A stretch of DNA of 64,000 bases. It comes from Streptomyces sp. Ru72. Its GTDB lineage: Bacteria; Actinomycetota; Actinomycetes; Streptomycetales; Streptomycetaceae. Under the pieces are notes generated by a model that had not been told where the DNA came from, ran no database searches, and saw nothing but the letters and a program-made list of their open reading frames with translations. Position numbers and translations under genes: made by a program. The DNA is taken from positions 62,001 through 126,000 of the forward strand of contig NZ_PQSR01000005.1 of NCBI RefSeq assembly GCF_002920635.1, given 5' to 3'. Shown here one piece after another: positions 8,591 through 17,386 of this stretch. Positions within the stretch are counted from its first letter, which is position 1. The number at the start of each line of letters is the position of its first letter.

Positions 8591-9261
8591 CCGAGGGCAC
8601 CATCCGCGTACTGATCGCCGACGACCAGATGATGGTCCGGGAGGGCTTCTCGGTGCTGCTCGGGGCGATGCCGGACATCGAGGTCGTCGGGGAGGCGGTC
8701 AACGGGAGGGAGGCGGTCGAGCGGGTCCGGGAACTGGCCCCGGACGTCGTGCTGATGGACATCCGCATGCCGGAGCTGAACGGCATCGAGGCGACCCGGG
8801 AGATCGTCGCCGCGGACGGTGCGGCGAAGGTGCTGGTGCTGACCACCTTCGACCTCGACGAGTACGTCTACCAGGCGCTGCGGGCGGGAGCCTCCGGCTT
8901 CCTGCTCAAGGACGCGTCGGCCAAGCAGCTCGCCGAGGGGGTGCGCGTGGTGGCGGCCGGCGAGGCGCTGCTGGCGCCCTCGGTCACCCGGCGGCTGATC
9001 ACGGAGTTCTCCCGCCTGGCGGACCGGCCGGCGCTCCCGCCGGCGGCCCGGGCGGCGTACGGGGACCTGACGGAACGGGAGACGGAGGTGCTGGTCCTCA
9101 TCGCCCAGGGACTGTCGAACGCGGAGATCGCGGAGCGGCTGGTGGTCGCCGAGTCCACGATCAAGACGCACGTCAGCCGCATCCTGGTGAAACTGGGGCT
9201 GCGCGACCGCACCCAGGCGGCGGTGTTCGCGTACGAGGCGAGACTGGTGACCCCGGGATGA
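8587..9261 (+). CDS. Response regulator, NarL/FixJ family (system 2)
   Basis: A 224-residue regulator with receiver acidic pair D12-D13, phosphoacceptor D58 in VVLMDIRMPELNG, FLLKDAS lysine region and a C-terminal LuxR helix-turn-helix LTERETEVLVLIAQGLSNAEIAERL. It overlaps its kinase by 4 nt. The same length and near-identical motifs as system 1 point to tandem duplication of the whole two-gene operon. The main differences lie in the linker (residues 135-155) between receiver and HTH, where system 2 carries a proline/alanine-rich insert-like stretch. Confidence 0.92.
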   Translation: MTEGTIRVLIADDQMMVREGFSVLLGAMPDIEVVGEAVNGREAVERVRELAPDVVLMDIRMPELNGIEATREIVAADGAAKVLVLTTFDLDEYVYQALRAGASGFLLKDASAKQLAEGVRVVAAGEALLAPSVTRRLITEFSRLADRPALPPAARAAYGDLTERETEVLVLIAQGLSNAEIAERLVVAESTIKTHVSRILVKLGLRDRTQAAVFAYEARLVTPG

Positions 9262-9308
9262 GCCGGCCTTCGTGTGAGACCCCCCTGGTCAGCGGGCGTC
9301 CGCTCGGT

Positions 9309-9314
9309 TAGCGT
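9309..9314 (+). promoter_or_regulatory. -10 hexamer TAGCGT for leaderless P450 mRNA
   Basis: TAGCGT ends 6 nt before the ATG at 9321, and no Shine-Dalgarno precedes that ATG. Confidence 0.45.
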
Positions 9315-9320
9315 CCGGGC

Positions 9321-10541
9321 ATGGCAGCTCCCTCCGCTCTCGCGTTCGACCCCTGGGACCCGGCGTTCGTGGCCGACCCGTACCCCGCCTACGCCGAGCT
9401 GCGTGCGCGGGGCCGCGTGCACTGGTTCGAGCCCACCGGCCAGTGGCTGGTGCCGCACCACGCGGACGTGTCGGCGTTGCTGCGGGACAGGCGGCTGGGC
9501 CGGACCTACCAGCACCGGTTCACGCACGAGGAGTTCGGCCGGACCGCGCCGCCGCCCGAGCACGAGCCGTTCCACACGCTCAACGACCACGGCATGCTCG
9601 ACCTGGAGCCGCCGGACCACACGCGCATCCGGCGCCTGGTGTCGAAGGCGTTCACGCCGCGGACCGTGGAGCAGCTGAAGCCGTATGTGCGGGACCTCGC
9701 CGGCGAGCTGGTGGCGCGACTGGTGGAGGCGGGCGGCGGCGACCTGCTGACGGACGTCGCCGAGCCGCTGCCGGTCGCGGTGATCGCCGAGATGCTGGGC
9801 ATCCCCGAGGCGGACCGCGGGCAGCTGCGCCCCTGGTCGGCGGACATCTGCGGGATGTACGAGCTGGGTCCGTCCGAGGAGACGGCACGCAGGGCGGTGC
9901 GGGCGTCGGTGGAGTTCTCGGAGTACCTCCGGGAGCTGATCGCCGAGCGCCGCAAGGAGCCGGGGGAGGACCTGATCTCGGGGCTGATCGCCGCCTACGA
10001 CGAGGGCGACCGGCTCACCGAGCAGGAGATGATCTCGACCTGTGTGCTGCTGCTGAACGCCGGACACGAGGCCACGGTGAACGCGACCGTGAACGGCTGG
10101 TGGGCGCTGTTCCGCCACCCGGACCAGCTGGCGGCCCTGCGCGCGGACCACACGCTCGTCCCCTCGGCGGTGGAGGAGCTGATGCGCTACGACACCCCGC
10201 TGCAGCTCTTCGAGCGCTGGGTGCTGGACGAGATCGAGATCGACGGAACGGTGATCCCGCGGGGCGCCGAGATCGCCATGCTGTTCGGCTCCGCGAACCA
10301 CGACCCGGCGGTCTTCACGGACCCCGAGCGGCTGGACCTGACCCGCCGGGACAACCCGCACATCTCCTTCAGCGCGGGCATCCACTACTGCATCGGCGCA
10401 CCTCTGGCGCGTATCGAGCTGGCGGCGTCCATGACGGCGCTGCTGGAGAGGGCCCCGACGCTGCGGCCGGCGGCGGAGCCGAAGCGGAAGCCGAACTTCG
10501 TGATCCGGGGCCTGGAGGGGCTGAGCGTGGAGATCGGCTGA
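9321..10541 (+). CDS. Cytochrome P450 (CYP107-like)
   Basis: A 406-residue soluble P450 of normal bacterial length. Seen in order are the I-helix oxygen-activation motif NAGHEAT, the K-helix ExxR in VEELMRYDTP, and the haem-binding loop FSAGIHYCIGAPLARIE with thiolate ligand C357. The gene is monocistronic by its own leaderless promoter and ends 11 nt before a converging gene. No ferredoxin gene is adjacent, so electrons must come from partners elsewhere. The position corresponds, from memory, to the CYP107P-type P450 of the S. coelicolor core genome; the substrate is unknown. Confidence 0.92.
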   Translation: MAAPSALAFDPWDPAFVADPYPAYAELRARGRVHWFEPTGQWLVPHHADVSALLRDRRLGRTYQHRFTHEEFGRTAPPPEHEPFHTLNDHGMLDLEPPDHTRIRRLVSKAFTPRTVEQLKPYVRDLAGELVARLVEAGGGDLLTDVAEPLPVAVIAEMLGIPEADRGQLRPWSADICGMYELGPSEETARRAVRASVEFSEYLRELIAERRKEPGEDLISGLIAAYDEGDRLTEQEMISTCVLLLNAGHEATVNATVNGWWALFRHPDQLAALRADHTLVPSAVEELMRYDTPLQLFERWVLDEIEIDGTVIPRGAEIAMLFGSANHDPAVFTDPERLDLTRRDNPHISFSAGIHYCIGAPLARIELAASMTALLERAPTLRPAAEPKRKPNFVIRGLEGLSVEIG

Positions 10542-10552
10542 CCGCCGCGCCC

Positions 10553-11425
10553 TCACGCTCCGGGAGGGCGGCCCACGGGCAGCGTCAGCGCCCAGGCCCC
10601 CTCCCGCACCACCCACGTCCGCGTCCGCACCGGCCCCGACACCACCGCATCGGCGCGATAGCGGAAATCGGCTCCCGACACCGTCACTCTGCGCCCCACC
10701 GCCAGCAGCGGCGACGCCTCCGCGCCCACCGAGACCGGCCGCACCTCCACCTCGGCCACCCCCGGATCCCCCGGCGTCACGGACACGCCCTCCACCGGCT
10801 GATCCAGGTCGACCAGCGTCTCCCCGTCGACCTCCACCCGCAGCCGGGACGGCCCGGGCGCCGCCGGGCGGGGCGGCGGCACCCGCGTCGGACGGGCCGC
10901 GAGCGTCCGCACCAGCGACTGACACGTCCGCAGCCACGGATGCCCCGAGCCCGGCGCCGCGGCCGGCATCGGTTCGGTCCCGGCCCCCTCACGTGCCGGA
11001 ACCGGAGGAATCCGCAGATCGCCCAGCACCACCCCGTCACTGTCGTCCACCAGCAGGTCCAGCCGCCGCTCCACCCCCTCAAGGACGGCCCTGGCCGCCG
11101 CCACAGCCCCCGCCGGCACCCCCAGCGACCGCGCCAGCGACTGGGCGGCGCCCACCGGCACCAGTGACAGGGCCGTCGTGCCCAGCTCACGGCGCCGGTG
11201 CAGGAACGTCACCGCCCGCAGCAACGCCCGGTCGTCGCCCACCACCACCGGCCGCCGCGACCCCCGGCGATCCAGCGCCCGGGCGAATTCCTCCGGCCCC
11301 TGCGGGAGACACACCTTGGTGGCCGCACCCGCGCTGAGCACGTCTTTCGCGATCCGTACCGACTCACCGTCGCTGTGACGGGCGACCGGGTCGATGACCA
11401 CAAGGAGCTGGTCGGAAGTCGCCAC
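10553..11425 (-). CDS. Diacylglycerol-kinase-like protein, apparently degenerate
   Basis: A 290-residue protein. Its first 120 residues follow the lipid-kinase nucleotide-binding fold: [20 protein letters not shown], then [14 protein letters not shown] where active enzymes have GGDGT, then [17 protein letters not shown] in place of the GTGNDFAR-like loop. The C-terminal half has the beta-rich [10 protein letters not shown] pattern also seen in that family. The catalytic glycine-aspartate core is altered, so enzymatic activity is doubtful. It is divergent from purA, with 195 nt between the start codons, which must hold both promoters. It could instead be a lipid-binding or regulatory relative. 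Confidence 0.6.
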   Translation of the reverse strand: MATSDQLLVVIDPVARHSDGESVRIAKDVLSAGAATKVCLPQGPEEFARALDRRGSRRPVVVGDDRALLRAVTFLHRRRELGTTALSLVPVGAAQSLARSLGVPAGAVAAARAVLEGVERRLDLLVDDSDGVVLGDLRIPPVPAREGAGTEPMPAAAPGSGHPWLRTCQSLVRTLAARPTRVPPPRPAAPGPSRLRVEVDGETLVDLDQPVEGVSVTPGDPGVAEVEVRPVSVGAEASPLLAVGRRVTVSGADFRYRADAVVSGPVRTRTWVVREGAWALTLPVGRPPGA

Positions 11426-11450
11426 CTCGGTCCTGCCTCACTTCCTCGGG

Positions 11451-11620
11451 TAGCATCTCTGTGCAAGAGCCCCTTGCGCTATTGCGTCAGGGGCTTCGTC
11501 TATTCCGGGGCATCCGGTCCGACGGTTTGCGGCCAACGACGGTCGCGGTGCACGCGGCGGTGGACCCTCCGCGTACGCCCCCGACCCTGGACATGCCCCG
11601 CCCGGAAGGGGTGTACGCGC
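11451..11620 (+). promoter_or_regulatory. purA promoter and structured 5' leader
   Basis: A -10 hexamer TAGCAT at 11451-11456 would start a leader of about 158 nt. At its 5' end AGCCCCT (11468-11474) pairs with AGGGGCT (11489-11495), followed by TCGTCTATTCC, resembling a terminator or attenuator. No protein-coding signal is visible in the leader. Purine-dependent attenuation would be an inference only. Confidence 0.45.
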
Positions 11621-12904
11621 GTGCCCGCACTTGTGCTGCTCGGTGCTCAGTGGGGTGACGAAGGCAAGGGAAAGGCCACCGACCTGCTCGGTGGTTCGGT
11701 GGACTATGTAGTGCGCTACCAGGGCGGCAACAACGCCGGCCACACGGTGGTCGTGGGTGACCAGAAGTATGCGCTCCACCTCCTCCCTTCCGGAATCCTG
11801 TCGCCCGGATGTACGCCCGTCATCGGCAACGGCGTCGTCGTCGACCCGTCGGTCCTGCTCTCCGAGCTGAGCGGTCTGAACGAGCGCGGTGTCGACACCT
11901 CCAAGTTGCTGATCAGCGGCAACGCCCACATCATCACGCCGTACAACGTCACCGTCGACAAGGTCACGGAGCGCTTCCTCGGAAAGCGCAAGATCGGCAC
12001 GACCGGCCGCGGTATCGGCCCGACCTACGCCGACAAGATCAACCGCGTCGGCATCCGGGTCCAGGACCTGTACGACGAGTCGATCCTGACCCAGAAGGTC
12101 GAGGCGGCCCTCGACGTCAAGAACCAGATCCTCACCAAGCTGTACAACCGGCGCGCGATCGCCGTCGACCAGGTGGTCGAGGAGCTGCTGGGCTACGCCG
12201 AGAAGATCGAGCCGTACGTCGCCGACACGGTCCTGATCCTCAACCAGGCCCTGGAGGAGAACAAGGTCGTCCTGTTCGAGGGCGGCCAGGGCACGCTCCT
12301 GGACATCGACCACGGCACGTACCCCTTCGTGACCTCGTCGAACCCGACCGCGGGCGGTGCCTGCACCGGTGCCGGCGTCGGCCCCACGAAGATCAGCCGC
12401 GTCATCGGCATCCTCAAGGCCTACACGACCCGCGTCGGCTCGGGCCCCTTCCCGACCGAGCTGTTCGACGAGGACGGCGAGGCGCTGCGCCGCATCGGCG
12501 GCGAGCGGGGCGTGACGACGGGCCGCGACCGCCGCTGCGGCTGGTTCGACGCGGTGATCGCCCGCTACGCGACCCGGGTCAACGGCCTGACCGACTTCTT
12601 CCTCACCAAGCTCGACGTGCTCACCGGCTGGGAGCAGATCCCGGTCTGCGTCGCGTACGAGATCGACGGCAAGCGGGTCGAGGAGCTCCCGTACTCCCAG
12701 ACGGACTTCCACCACGCGAAGCCGGTCTACGAGATGCTGCCCGGCTGGCAGGAGGACATCACGAAGGCCAAGACCTTCGCGGACCTCCCGAAGAACGCCC
12801 AGAACTACGTCAAGGCGCTGGAGGAGATGTCCGGCGCCCCGATCTCCGCGATCGGCGTCGGCCCGGGCCGCGACGAGACCATCGAGATCAACTCGTTCCT
12901 GTAA
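11621..12904 (+). CDS. purA: Adenylosuccinate synthetase
   Basis: A 427-residue enzyme, the standard family length. It condenses IMP and aspartate with GTP to adenylosuccinate, the first committed step to AMP, in the cytosol. The N-terminal GTP-binding loop [11 protein letters not shown], the [10 protein letters not shown] region, and the [13 protein letters not shown] and [11 protein letters not shown] motifs are intact. GTG is chosen because it places the conserved [14 protein letters not shown] at residue 5. The gene stands alone between a structured leader and a strong terminator. Confidence 0.97.
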   Translation: MPALVLLGAQWGDEGKGKATDLLGGSVDYVVRYQGGNNAGHTVVVGDQKYALHLLPSGILSPGCTPVIGNGVVVDPSVLLSELSGLNERGVDTSKLLISGNAHIITPYNVTVDKVTERFLGKRKIGTTGRGIGPTYADKINRVGIRVQDLYDESILTQKVEAALDVKNQILTKLYNRRAIAVDQVVEELLGYAEKIEPYVADTVLILNQALEENKVVLFEGGQGTLLDIDHGTYPFVTSSNPTAGGACTGAGVGPTKISRVIGILKAYTTRVGSGPFPTELFDEDGEALRRIGGERGVTTGRDRRCGWFDAVIARYATRVNGLTDFFLTKLDVLTGWEQIPVCVAYEIDGKRVEELPYSQTDFHHAKPVYEMLPGWQEDITKAKTFADLPKNAQNYVKALEEMSGAPISAIGVGPGRDETIEINSFL

Positions 12905-12926
12905 GTCCCTTATATCCTCGTCCAGT

Positions 12927-12958
12927 TGGGCCGGTCATGGACATCCTTGACCGGCCCA
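12927..12958 (+). terminator. purA terminator hairpin
   Basis: TGGGCCGGTCA (12927-12937) and TGACCGGCCCA (12948-12958) form a perfect 11-bp stem with a 10-nt loop, 22 nt after the purA stop. Confidence 0.8.
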
Positions 12959-13051
12959 TGGGCTGCTCCTGGTTCCGTGCGGAGGTAGGGACCGGAACTA
13001 TCTACGCGGGTAGTGCCGTCCCTCTTCGCTCTCCAGTCCCAGGAGCCTTGT

Positions 13052-14860
13052 ATGCCCGTCAGTCCCATGAACCGACGCGAGTTCATGCAGAAGTCGGCCG
13101 TCACCTCGGCGGCGGTCGCCGTCGCGGGAGCGGTCGGCAGCGGCACGGCCGCGGCTGCCGACCACGAGCCCGAGAAGACGCCGCGCACCTGGTCCTTCTC
13201 CGTCCTCGGCACCACCGACCTGCACAGCCACGTCTTCGACTGGGATTACTACAAGGACGCCGCCTACAGCGACAAGGCCGGCAACTCCGTCGGTGTCGCG
13301 CGTGTCGCCACGCTCATCAAGCAGCAGCGCGAGGCCAAGGGCGAGGACCGGGTGCTGCTCGTCGACGCGGGCGACATCATCCAGGGGACCTCGCTGGCGT
13401 ACTACTTCGCCCGCGTCGATCCGATCACCGGCGAGGACGCGCCCAAGCACCCCATGGCCGTCGCCATGAACGCCATGCGCTACGACGCCGCCGCGCTCGG
13501 CAACCACGAGTTCAACTACGGCATCGACGTGCTGCGGAAGTTCGAGAGCCAGTGCCACTTCCCGCTGCTCGGCGCCAACGCCCTCGACGCCAGGACCCTG
13601 CGCCCCGCGTTCCGCCCGTACACCGTGAAGCGCATCCGCGTCCCCGGCGCCCCCGACATCAAGGTCGGCATCCTCGGACTCACCAACCCCGGTATCGCGC
13701 TGTGGGACAAGGACAACGTCAGCGGGAAGATGGTGTTCCCGGGCCTGGTCGAGCAGGCGAAGAAGTACGTGCCACGGCTGCGGGCGCTGGGCTGTGACGT
13801 GGTGTTCCTGACGGACCACTCCGGCCTCGACGGCTCCTCCTCGTACGGAGACGAACTCCCGTACGTGGAGAACGCGTCGAACCTGGTCGCCGAGCAGGTA
13901 CCGGGCATCGACGCGATCCTGGTCGGCCACACCCACGTCGAGGTCCCCTCCTACACGGTCAAGAACGAGGAGACCGGAGAGGAGGTCCTCCTCTCCGAGC
14001 CCTACTGCTGGGGCTACCGCCTGAGCGTCTTCGACTTCGAGCTCGAACTGCACTGCGGCCGGTGGAAGGTGACGAGCAAGACGGCCCGGACCCTCAACCC
14101 CAACACGGTCGACGAGGACCCGGAGATCAAGCGGCTCCTTCAGGCCGACCACGAGCTGGTGGTGAAGTACGTCAACACGCCCGTCGGCACCTGCACGGCG
14201 GACCTGTCGGCGGCGGAGTCCTGCTGGAAGGACGTCCCCATCATGGACTTCATCCACCAGGTGCAGATGGCGACGGTCGCCTCCGGGCTGTCCTCCGCCG
14301 ACGCCGCGCTCCCCCTGATCTCCGTAGCCGCGCCCTTCAGCCGTACCGCCGACATCCCCGCGGGCAGCGTGACGATCAAGGACATCGCCGGCCTCTACAT
14401 CTACGACAACACCCTCTACGGCAAGAAGCTGACCGGCGCCCAGCTCAAGGACTACCTGGAGTACGCGGCGAAGTACTACCACCAGGTCCCGTCCGGCACG
14501 AAGGTCGACACCGCGACCCTCACCAACGCCAACAACTTCTGGGACTACATGTACGACACCGCCGCGGGGGTCGACTACGAGATCGACATCGCGCAGCCCG
14601 AGGGCTCGCGCATCAAGAACCTCTCCTACAAGGGCGCACCGGTCGCCGACGACCAGGTCTTCGTCGTCGCCGTCAACAACTACCGGGCCAACGGCGGCTC
14701 CGGTTACCCGCACATCGCGTCCGCGCCCATCGCCTACAGCTCCACCAACGAGATCCGCCAGCTGATGATCGACTACGTGACGTCCAAGGGCACCCTGAAC
14801 CCGGCGGACTTCGCGGACGTCAACTGGAAGCTGACGCAGGGCGGGACGCCGGTGTTCTAG
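13052..14860 (+). CDS. Tat-exported 5'-nucleotidase / cyclic-nucleotide metallophosphatase
   Basis: A 602-residue secreted enzyme. The N-terminus has a Tat-type signal (NRREFMQKSAVTSAAVAVAGAVG, twin arginines near residue 8) cleaved near AAA. The calcineurin-like metallophosphatase domain shows metal-binding motifs TTDLHSHVF, DAGDIIQGT, GNHEFNYG and GHTHVE. The C-terminal 5'-nucleotidase domain follows from about residue 390 with VTIKDIAGLYIYDNTLYGKKLTG and NNYRANGG. It probably scavenges phosphate and nucleosides outside the cell. AGGAG 6 nt before this ATG fixes the start; ATG 13067 is the alternative. Its stop overlaps the stop of the converging gene by 3 nt. A small dyad CTAC-GCGG-GTAG lies upstream near 13000. 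Confidence 0.9.
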   Translation: MPVSPMNRREFMQKSAVTSAAVAVAGAVGSGTAAAADHEPEKTPRTWSFSVLGTTDLHSHVFDWDYYKDAAYSDKAGNSVGVARVATLIKQQREAKGEDRVLLVDAGDIIQGTSLAYYFARVDPITGEDAPKHPMAVAMNAMRYDAAALGNHEFNYGIDVLRKFESQCHFPLLGANALDARTLRPAFRPYTVKRIRVPGAPDIKVGILGLTNPGIALWDKDNVSGKMVFPGLVEQAKKYVPRLRALGCDVVFLTDHSGLDGSSSYGDELPYVENASNLVAEQVPGIDAILVGHTHVEVPSYTVKNEETGEEVLLSEPYCWGYRLSVFDFELELHCGRWKVTSKTARTLNPNTVDEDPEIKRLLQADHELVVKYVNTPVGTCTADLSAAESCWKDVPIMDFIHQVQMATVASGLSSADAALPLISVAAPFSRTADIPAGSVTIKDIAGLYIYDNTLYGKKLTGAQLKDYLEYAAKYYHQVPSGTKVDTATLTNANNFWDYMYDTAAGVDYEIDIAQPEGSRIKNLSYKGAPVADDQVFVVAVNNYRANGGSGYPHIASAPIAYSSTNEIRQLMIDYVTSKGTLNPADFADVNWKLTQGGTPVF

Positions 14861-15654
14861 GCCCCCGCCTTCTCTCTGGCGGGGCCGTTCACTCGCCCCG
14901 CCAGGAACTCCTCCCAGGTCCGGGTGCCCCTCTCCGCGCCGTCGAGGGCCAGGTTGGCCCCGGACCGGTAGGCGCGGCCGGCCTTGCCGGGCATGCGGAC
15001 CGGGAGCATCGGGCGGTGCTTGCCGCGTGCCGTGAGGTAGGTGCGCAGCAGGTCCGCGAGGTCGTACACCGCCGGTCCGGCCAGGTCGGGGACCAGGCCG
15101 GCCGGTTCGCCGAGCGTCAGCTCCACGAGCCGGGCGGCCACCTCGCCCACGTCGACCGGCTGCATCCGCAGCCCGCCGGGGACCGGTATGACCGGCAGCT
15201 TGGTCATCTTCTCGGCCATGAGCAGCGCCAGGTCGTGGAACTGGGCGGCCCGCAGGGTCGTCCACGCGATCCCCGCCCCGGCGATCGCCCGCTCCGCCTC
15301 CAGCTTGGAACGCAGCCAGGCCAGCGGGACGCGGTCCGCGCCGATGACGGAGATGTACACCAGGTGCCGGACCCCGGCCTCCTGCGCGGCCCGCACCAGG
15401 TTCCGGGTCGCCTCGTCGTCGCCCTTGGGGCCGCCCGCGAGGTGCAGGACGGTCTCCGTGCCCGCCACCGCAGCGTCCAGGCCTTCATCCGTCCGCAGGT
15501 CGCAGGACACGTACTCGATGCCCTCCGCGGGGTCGTGCGCGTGCCGGCTCAGCACCCGGGCCTCGCGGCCCGCCTTCCGCAACAGCGGGACGACGTGCCG
15601 GCCGAGAGTGCCGGTGCCGCCGGTGACCAGAACGGGGGCGGTGGTCGTGTTCAT
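14857..15654 (-). CDS. NmrA/SDR-type NAD(P)-binding reductase
   Basis: A 265-residue atypical short-chain dehydrogenase with the nucleotide-binding VTGGTGTLGRHVVPLL at the N-terminus, an ADRVPLAWLRSKLEAER stretch in place of the YxxxK region, and a GLRMQPVDVGEVA segment common to NmrA-like NAD(P) epimerases and sensors. The ATG is chosen because GGAG lies 6 nt upstream. It is divergent from an ECF sigma factor carrying a SnoaL-like tail; such sigma factors of the ECF41/ECF56 type are commonly paired with oxidoreductase, epimerase or decarboxylase genes that they control. The substrate is unknown. Confidence 0.82.
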   Translation of the reverse strand: MNTTTAPVLVTGGTGTLGRHVVPLLRKAGREARVLSRHAHDPAEGIEYVSCDLRTDEGLDAAVAGTETVLHLAGGPKGDDEATRNLVRAAQEAGVRHLVYISVIGADRVPLAWLRSKLEAERAIAGAGIAWTTLRAAQFHDLALLMAEKMTKLPVIPVPGGLRMQPVDVGEVAARLVELTLGEPAGLVPDLAGPAVYDLADLLRTYLTARGKHRPMLPVRMPGKAGRAYRSGANLALDGAERGTRTWEEFLAGRVNGPAREKAGA

Positions 15655-15703
15655 GATGTTCTCCGTAAGCGGTCGATCCGTCATTCAGTGGGTGATCTAC
15701 TGA

Positions 15704-15733
15704 GACGACCCGCCGCCCGGAAGGAATGTGACA
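15704..15733 (-). promoter_or_regulatory. Candidate ECF41-type promoter of the reductase gene
   Basis: On the minus strand TGTCACA (15727-15733) is followed after 19 nt by CGTC (15704-15707). This resembles the TGTCACA/CGTC promoter reported for ECF41 sigma factors, although as I recall the usual spacer is nearer 16 nt. It lies immediately beside the start codon of the sigma factor gene. Confidence 0.45.
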
Positions 15734-15735
15734 CG

Positions 15736-16620
15736 GTGCCCGAACTTCCTCTGGCAACCGAGTGGTTCGAGGTGCAGCGTCCCAGGTTGCGGGCGGTCGC
15801 CCACCGGATGCTGGGCTCGCTCAGCGAGGCCGACGACGCCCTCCAGGAGGCGTGGCTGCGCGTCGACCGCGCCGATGCGGCCGACGTGGAGAACCCGGCC
15901 GCGTGGCTGACGACCGTGGTGGCCCGGGTGTGCCTGAACATGCTGCGCTCGCGCGAGAACCGGCGCGAGGAGCCGCTGGAAGCGGCCCGGGCACCGGTCA
16001 CGGCTGCGGTCGCCGACCCGGAGGAGGAGGCGCTGCTCGCCGACTCGGTGGGCCTGGCACTGCTGGTCGTCCTCGACACGCTGACCCCCGACGAGCGGCT
16101 CGCGTTCGTGCTGCACGACATGTTCGCGGTGCCGTTCGACGAGATCGGCACGATGCTCGAGAAGACCCCGGCCGCGGCCCGGCAGCTCGCGAGCCGCGCC
16201 CGCCGCCGGGTCAGGGGCACCCCGGCGCCCGAGGCCGACCTGCCCCGGCAGCGCCGGGTCGTCGACGCCTACCTGGCCGCGACGCGCGGTGGCGACTTCG
16301 ACGGGTTGCTGGCGCTGCTCCACCCCGACGTGGTGCTGCGCGCCGACCGCGCGGTCGTCCCGACCCCCGAACCCCTCCGCATCGCCGGTGCCCACCCGGT
16401 GGCCGAGGGCGCGATGGCGTCCATGGGCCGGGCCCGGTGCACCGCCGCGGTTCTGGGGGACGGCCGCCTCGGCCTCGCGATGCTCGAGGCGGGCCGGCTG
16501 CGGCTGGTGCTGACCTTCACCTTCGCCGACGGCCTGATCACGGAGATCGACGTGATCGCGGACCGGGAGCGGCTGCGGGAGGTGGAGGTGGCGGTGCTGG
16601 ACGAGCCGGTGGTCGGCTGA
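15736..16620 (+). CDS. ECF RNA polymerase sigma factor with C-terminal SnoaL-like domain
   Basis: A 294-residue sigma factor. Region 2 (RLRAVAHRMLGSLSEADDALQEAWLR) and region 4 (LTPDERLAFVLHDMFAVPFDEIGTML) fill residues 10-165. They are followed by a SnoaL/NTF2-like extension from about residue 170 (VVDAYLAATRGGDFDGLLALLHPDV). Such extensions replace a separate anti-sigma factor in ECF41/ECF56/SigJ-like groups by controlling activity in cis. I do not see the DGGGK motif typical of ECF41, so the group is uncertain. The GTG start is short-spaced from a GGAAGGAA purine tract. The divergent reductase gene is its likely target. Confidence 0.88.
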   Translation: MPELPLATEWFEVQRPRLRAVAHRMLGSLSEADDALQEAWLRVDRADAADVENPAAWLTTVVARVCLNMLRSRENRREEPLEAARAPVTAAVADPEEEALLADSVGLALLVVLDTLTPDERLAFVLHDMFAVPFDEIGTMLEKTPAAARQLASRARRRVRGTPAPEADLPRQRRVVDAYLAATRGGDFDGLLALLHPDVVLRADRAVVPTPEPLRIAGAHPVAEGAMASMGRARCTAAVLGDGRLGLAMLEAGRLRLVLTFTFADGLITEIDVIADRERLREVEVAVLDEPVVG

Positions 16621-17281
16621 GCCCGCTCGCGTGCCCTTCATCCGCACCGACAGGCGGATCCGCACAGTCGGGGCAGGCGGGCGGGAGGCCGAGGCAGCAG
16701 TGCAGGGCAAGGCTCAGCCTGTGGTCGACGGCCTCGCGCTCGCCGGAGGGATCCCGGTCTTCGGGCGGTGGTGTGAGCGCGTAGGGCAGGGCGGTGGTGA
16801 GGACGGCGAGCGTGACCGCGTCCTGCGTGGCACCCCTCGGCAGATGCCCGGTCACGTGCCGGCGCAGCCAGTCGCAGGCCGTCCGGTGCCAGAGGGTGGT
16901 CGGGCTCAGTACGGCGGTGTGCATCAGGTCCGGGGCGGTCAGCGCCATGGCTTTGGTGGCGGGGTGCTCGCGCACCAGACGCGCCGCGCGCACCATGACG
17001 CGGACGGCGAGACACCGTGGCGGCGGCAGCGGCCCGGGTGCCTCGCGGGCCACCTGCAGCAGACGCCGGAGTTCGGTCAGCGTGGCGTCCCGGATCAGGG
17101 CCTGCGGGCCGGCCCAGTTCCGGTAGAGGTAGGAGCGGTTGCAGCGGGCCAGGCGGGCGATGTGCGTCACGCCGACCCGCTGGGGGCCGTACTGGGCCAG
17201 CGCGTCCAGGGTCGCGCGGTACACCGTGCCCGTCCCGGGCTGCCAGACGGAGGAGGTCGATCGGCTCACGTCCGGCAGCAT
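16538..17281 (-). CDS. TetR-family transcriptional regulator
   Basis: A 247-residue protein with an N-terminal TetR helix-turn-helix (TLDALAQYGPQRVGVTHIARLARCNRSYLYRNWAGPQALI) and a helical ligand-binding domain. The last 40 residues are Pro/Ala-rich low complexity and are encoded opposite the sigma factor, the two genes overlapping convergently by 83 bp. This tail may be a read-on extension rather than a functional part. The arginine in CNRSYLYRNW replaces the more usual T..Y.Y pattern. Target unknown; it precedes no co-directional gene, so autoregulation or control of the downstream secreted-protein cluster is possible. Confidence 0.75.
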   Translation of the reverse strand: MLPDVSRSTSSVWQPGTGTVYRATLDALAQYGPQRVGVTHIARLARCNRSYLYRNWAGPQALIRDATLTELRRLLQVAREAPGPLPPPRCLAVRVMVRAARLVREHPATKAMALTAPDLMHTAVLSPTTLWHRTACDWLRRHVTGHLPRGATQDAVTLAVLTTALPYALTPPPEDRDPSGEREAVDHRLSLALHCCLGLPPACPDCADPPVGADEGHASGLSRPPARPAPPPPPPAAAPGPRSRRSP

Positions 17282-17386
17282 GGCGAGGGCGGGGTGGGTA
17301 CCTGGCCGGAAAAGCGCGACAGATCTGGAGAAAGTGTTGCGGTTTTTCCGGCTATTGGGTGACGGGGGCAGTGGGCGTCCCCATGG

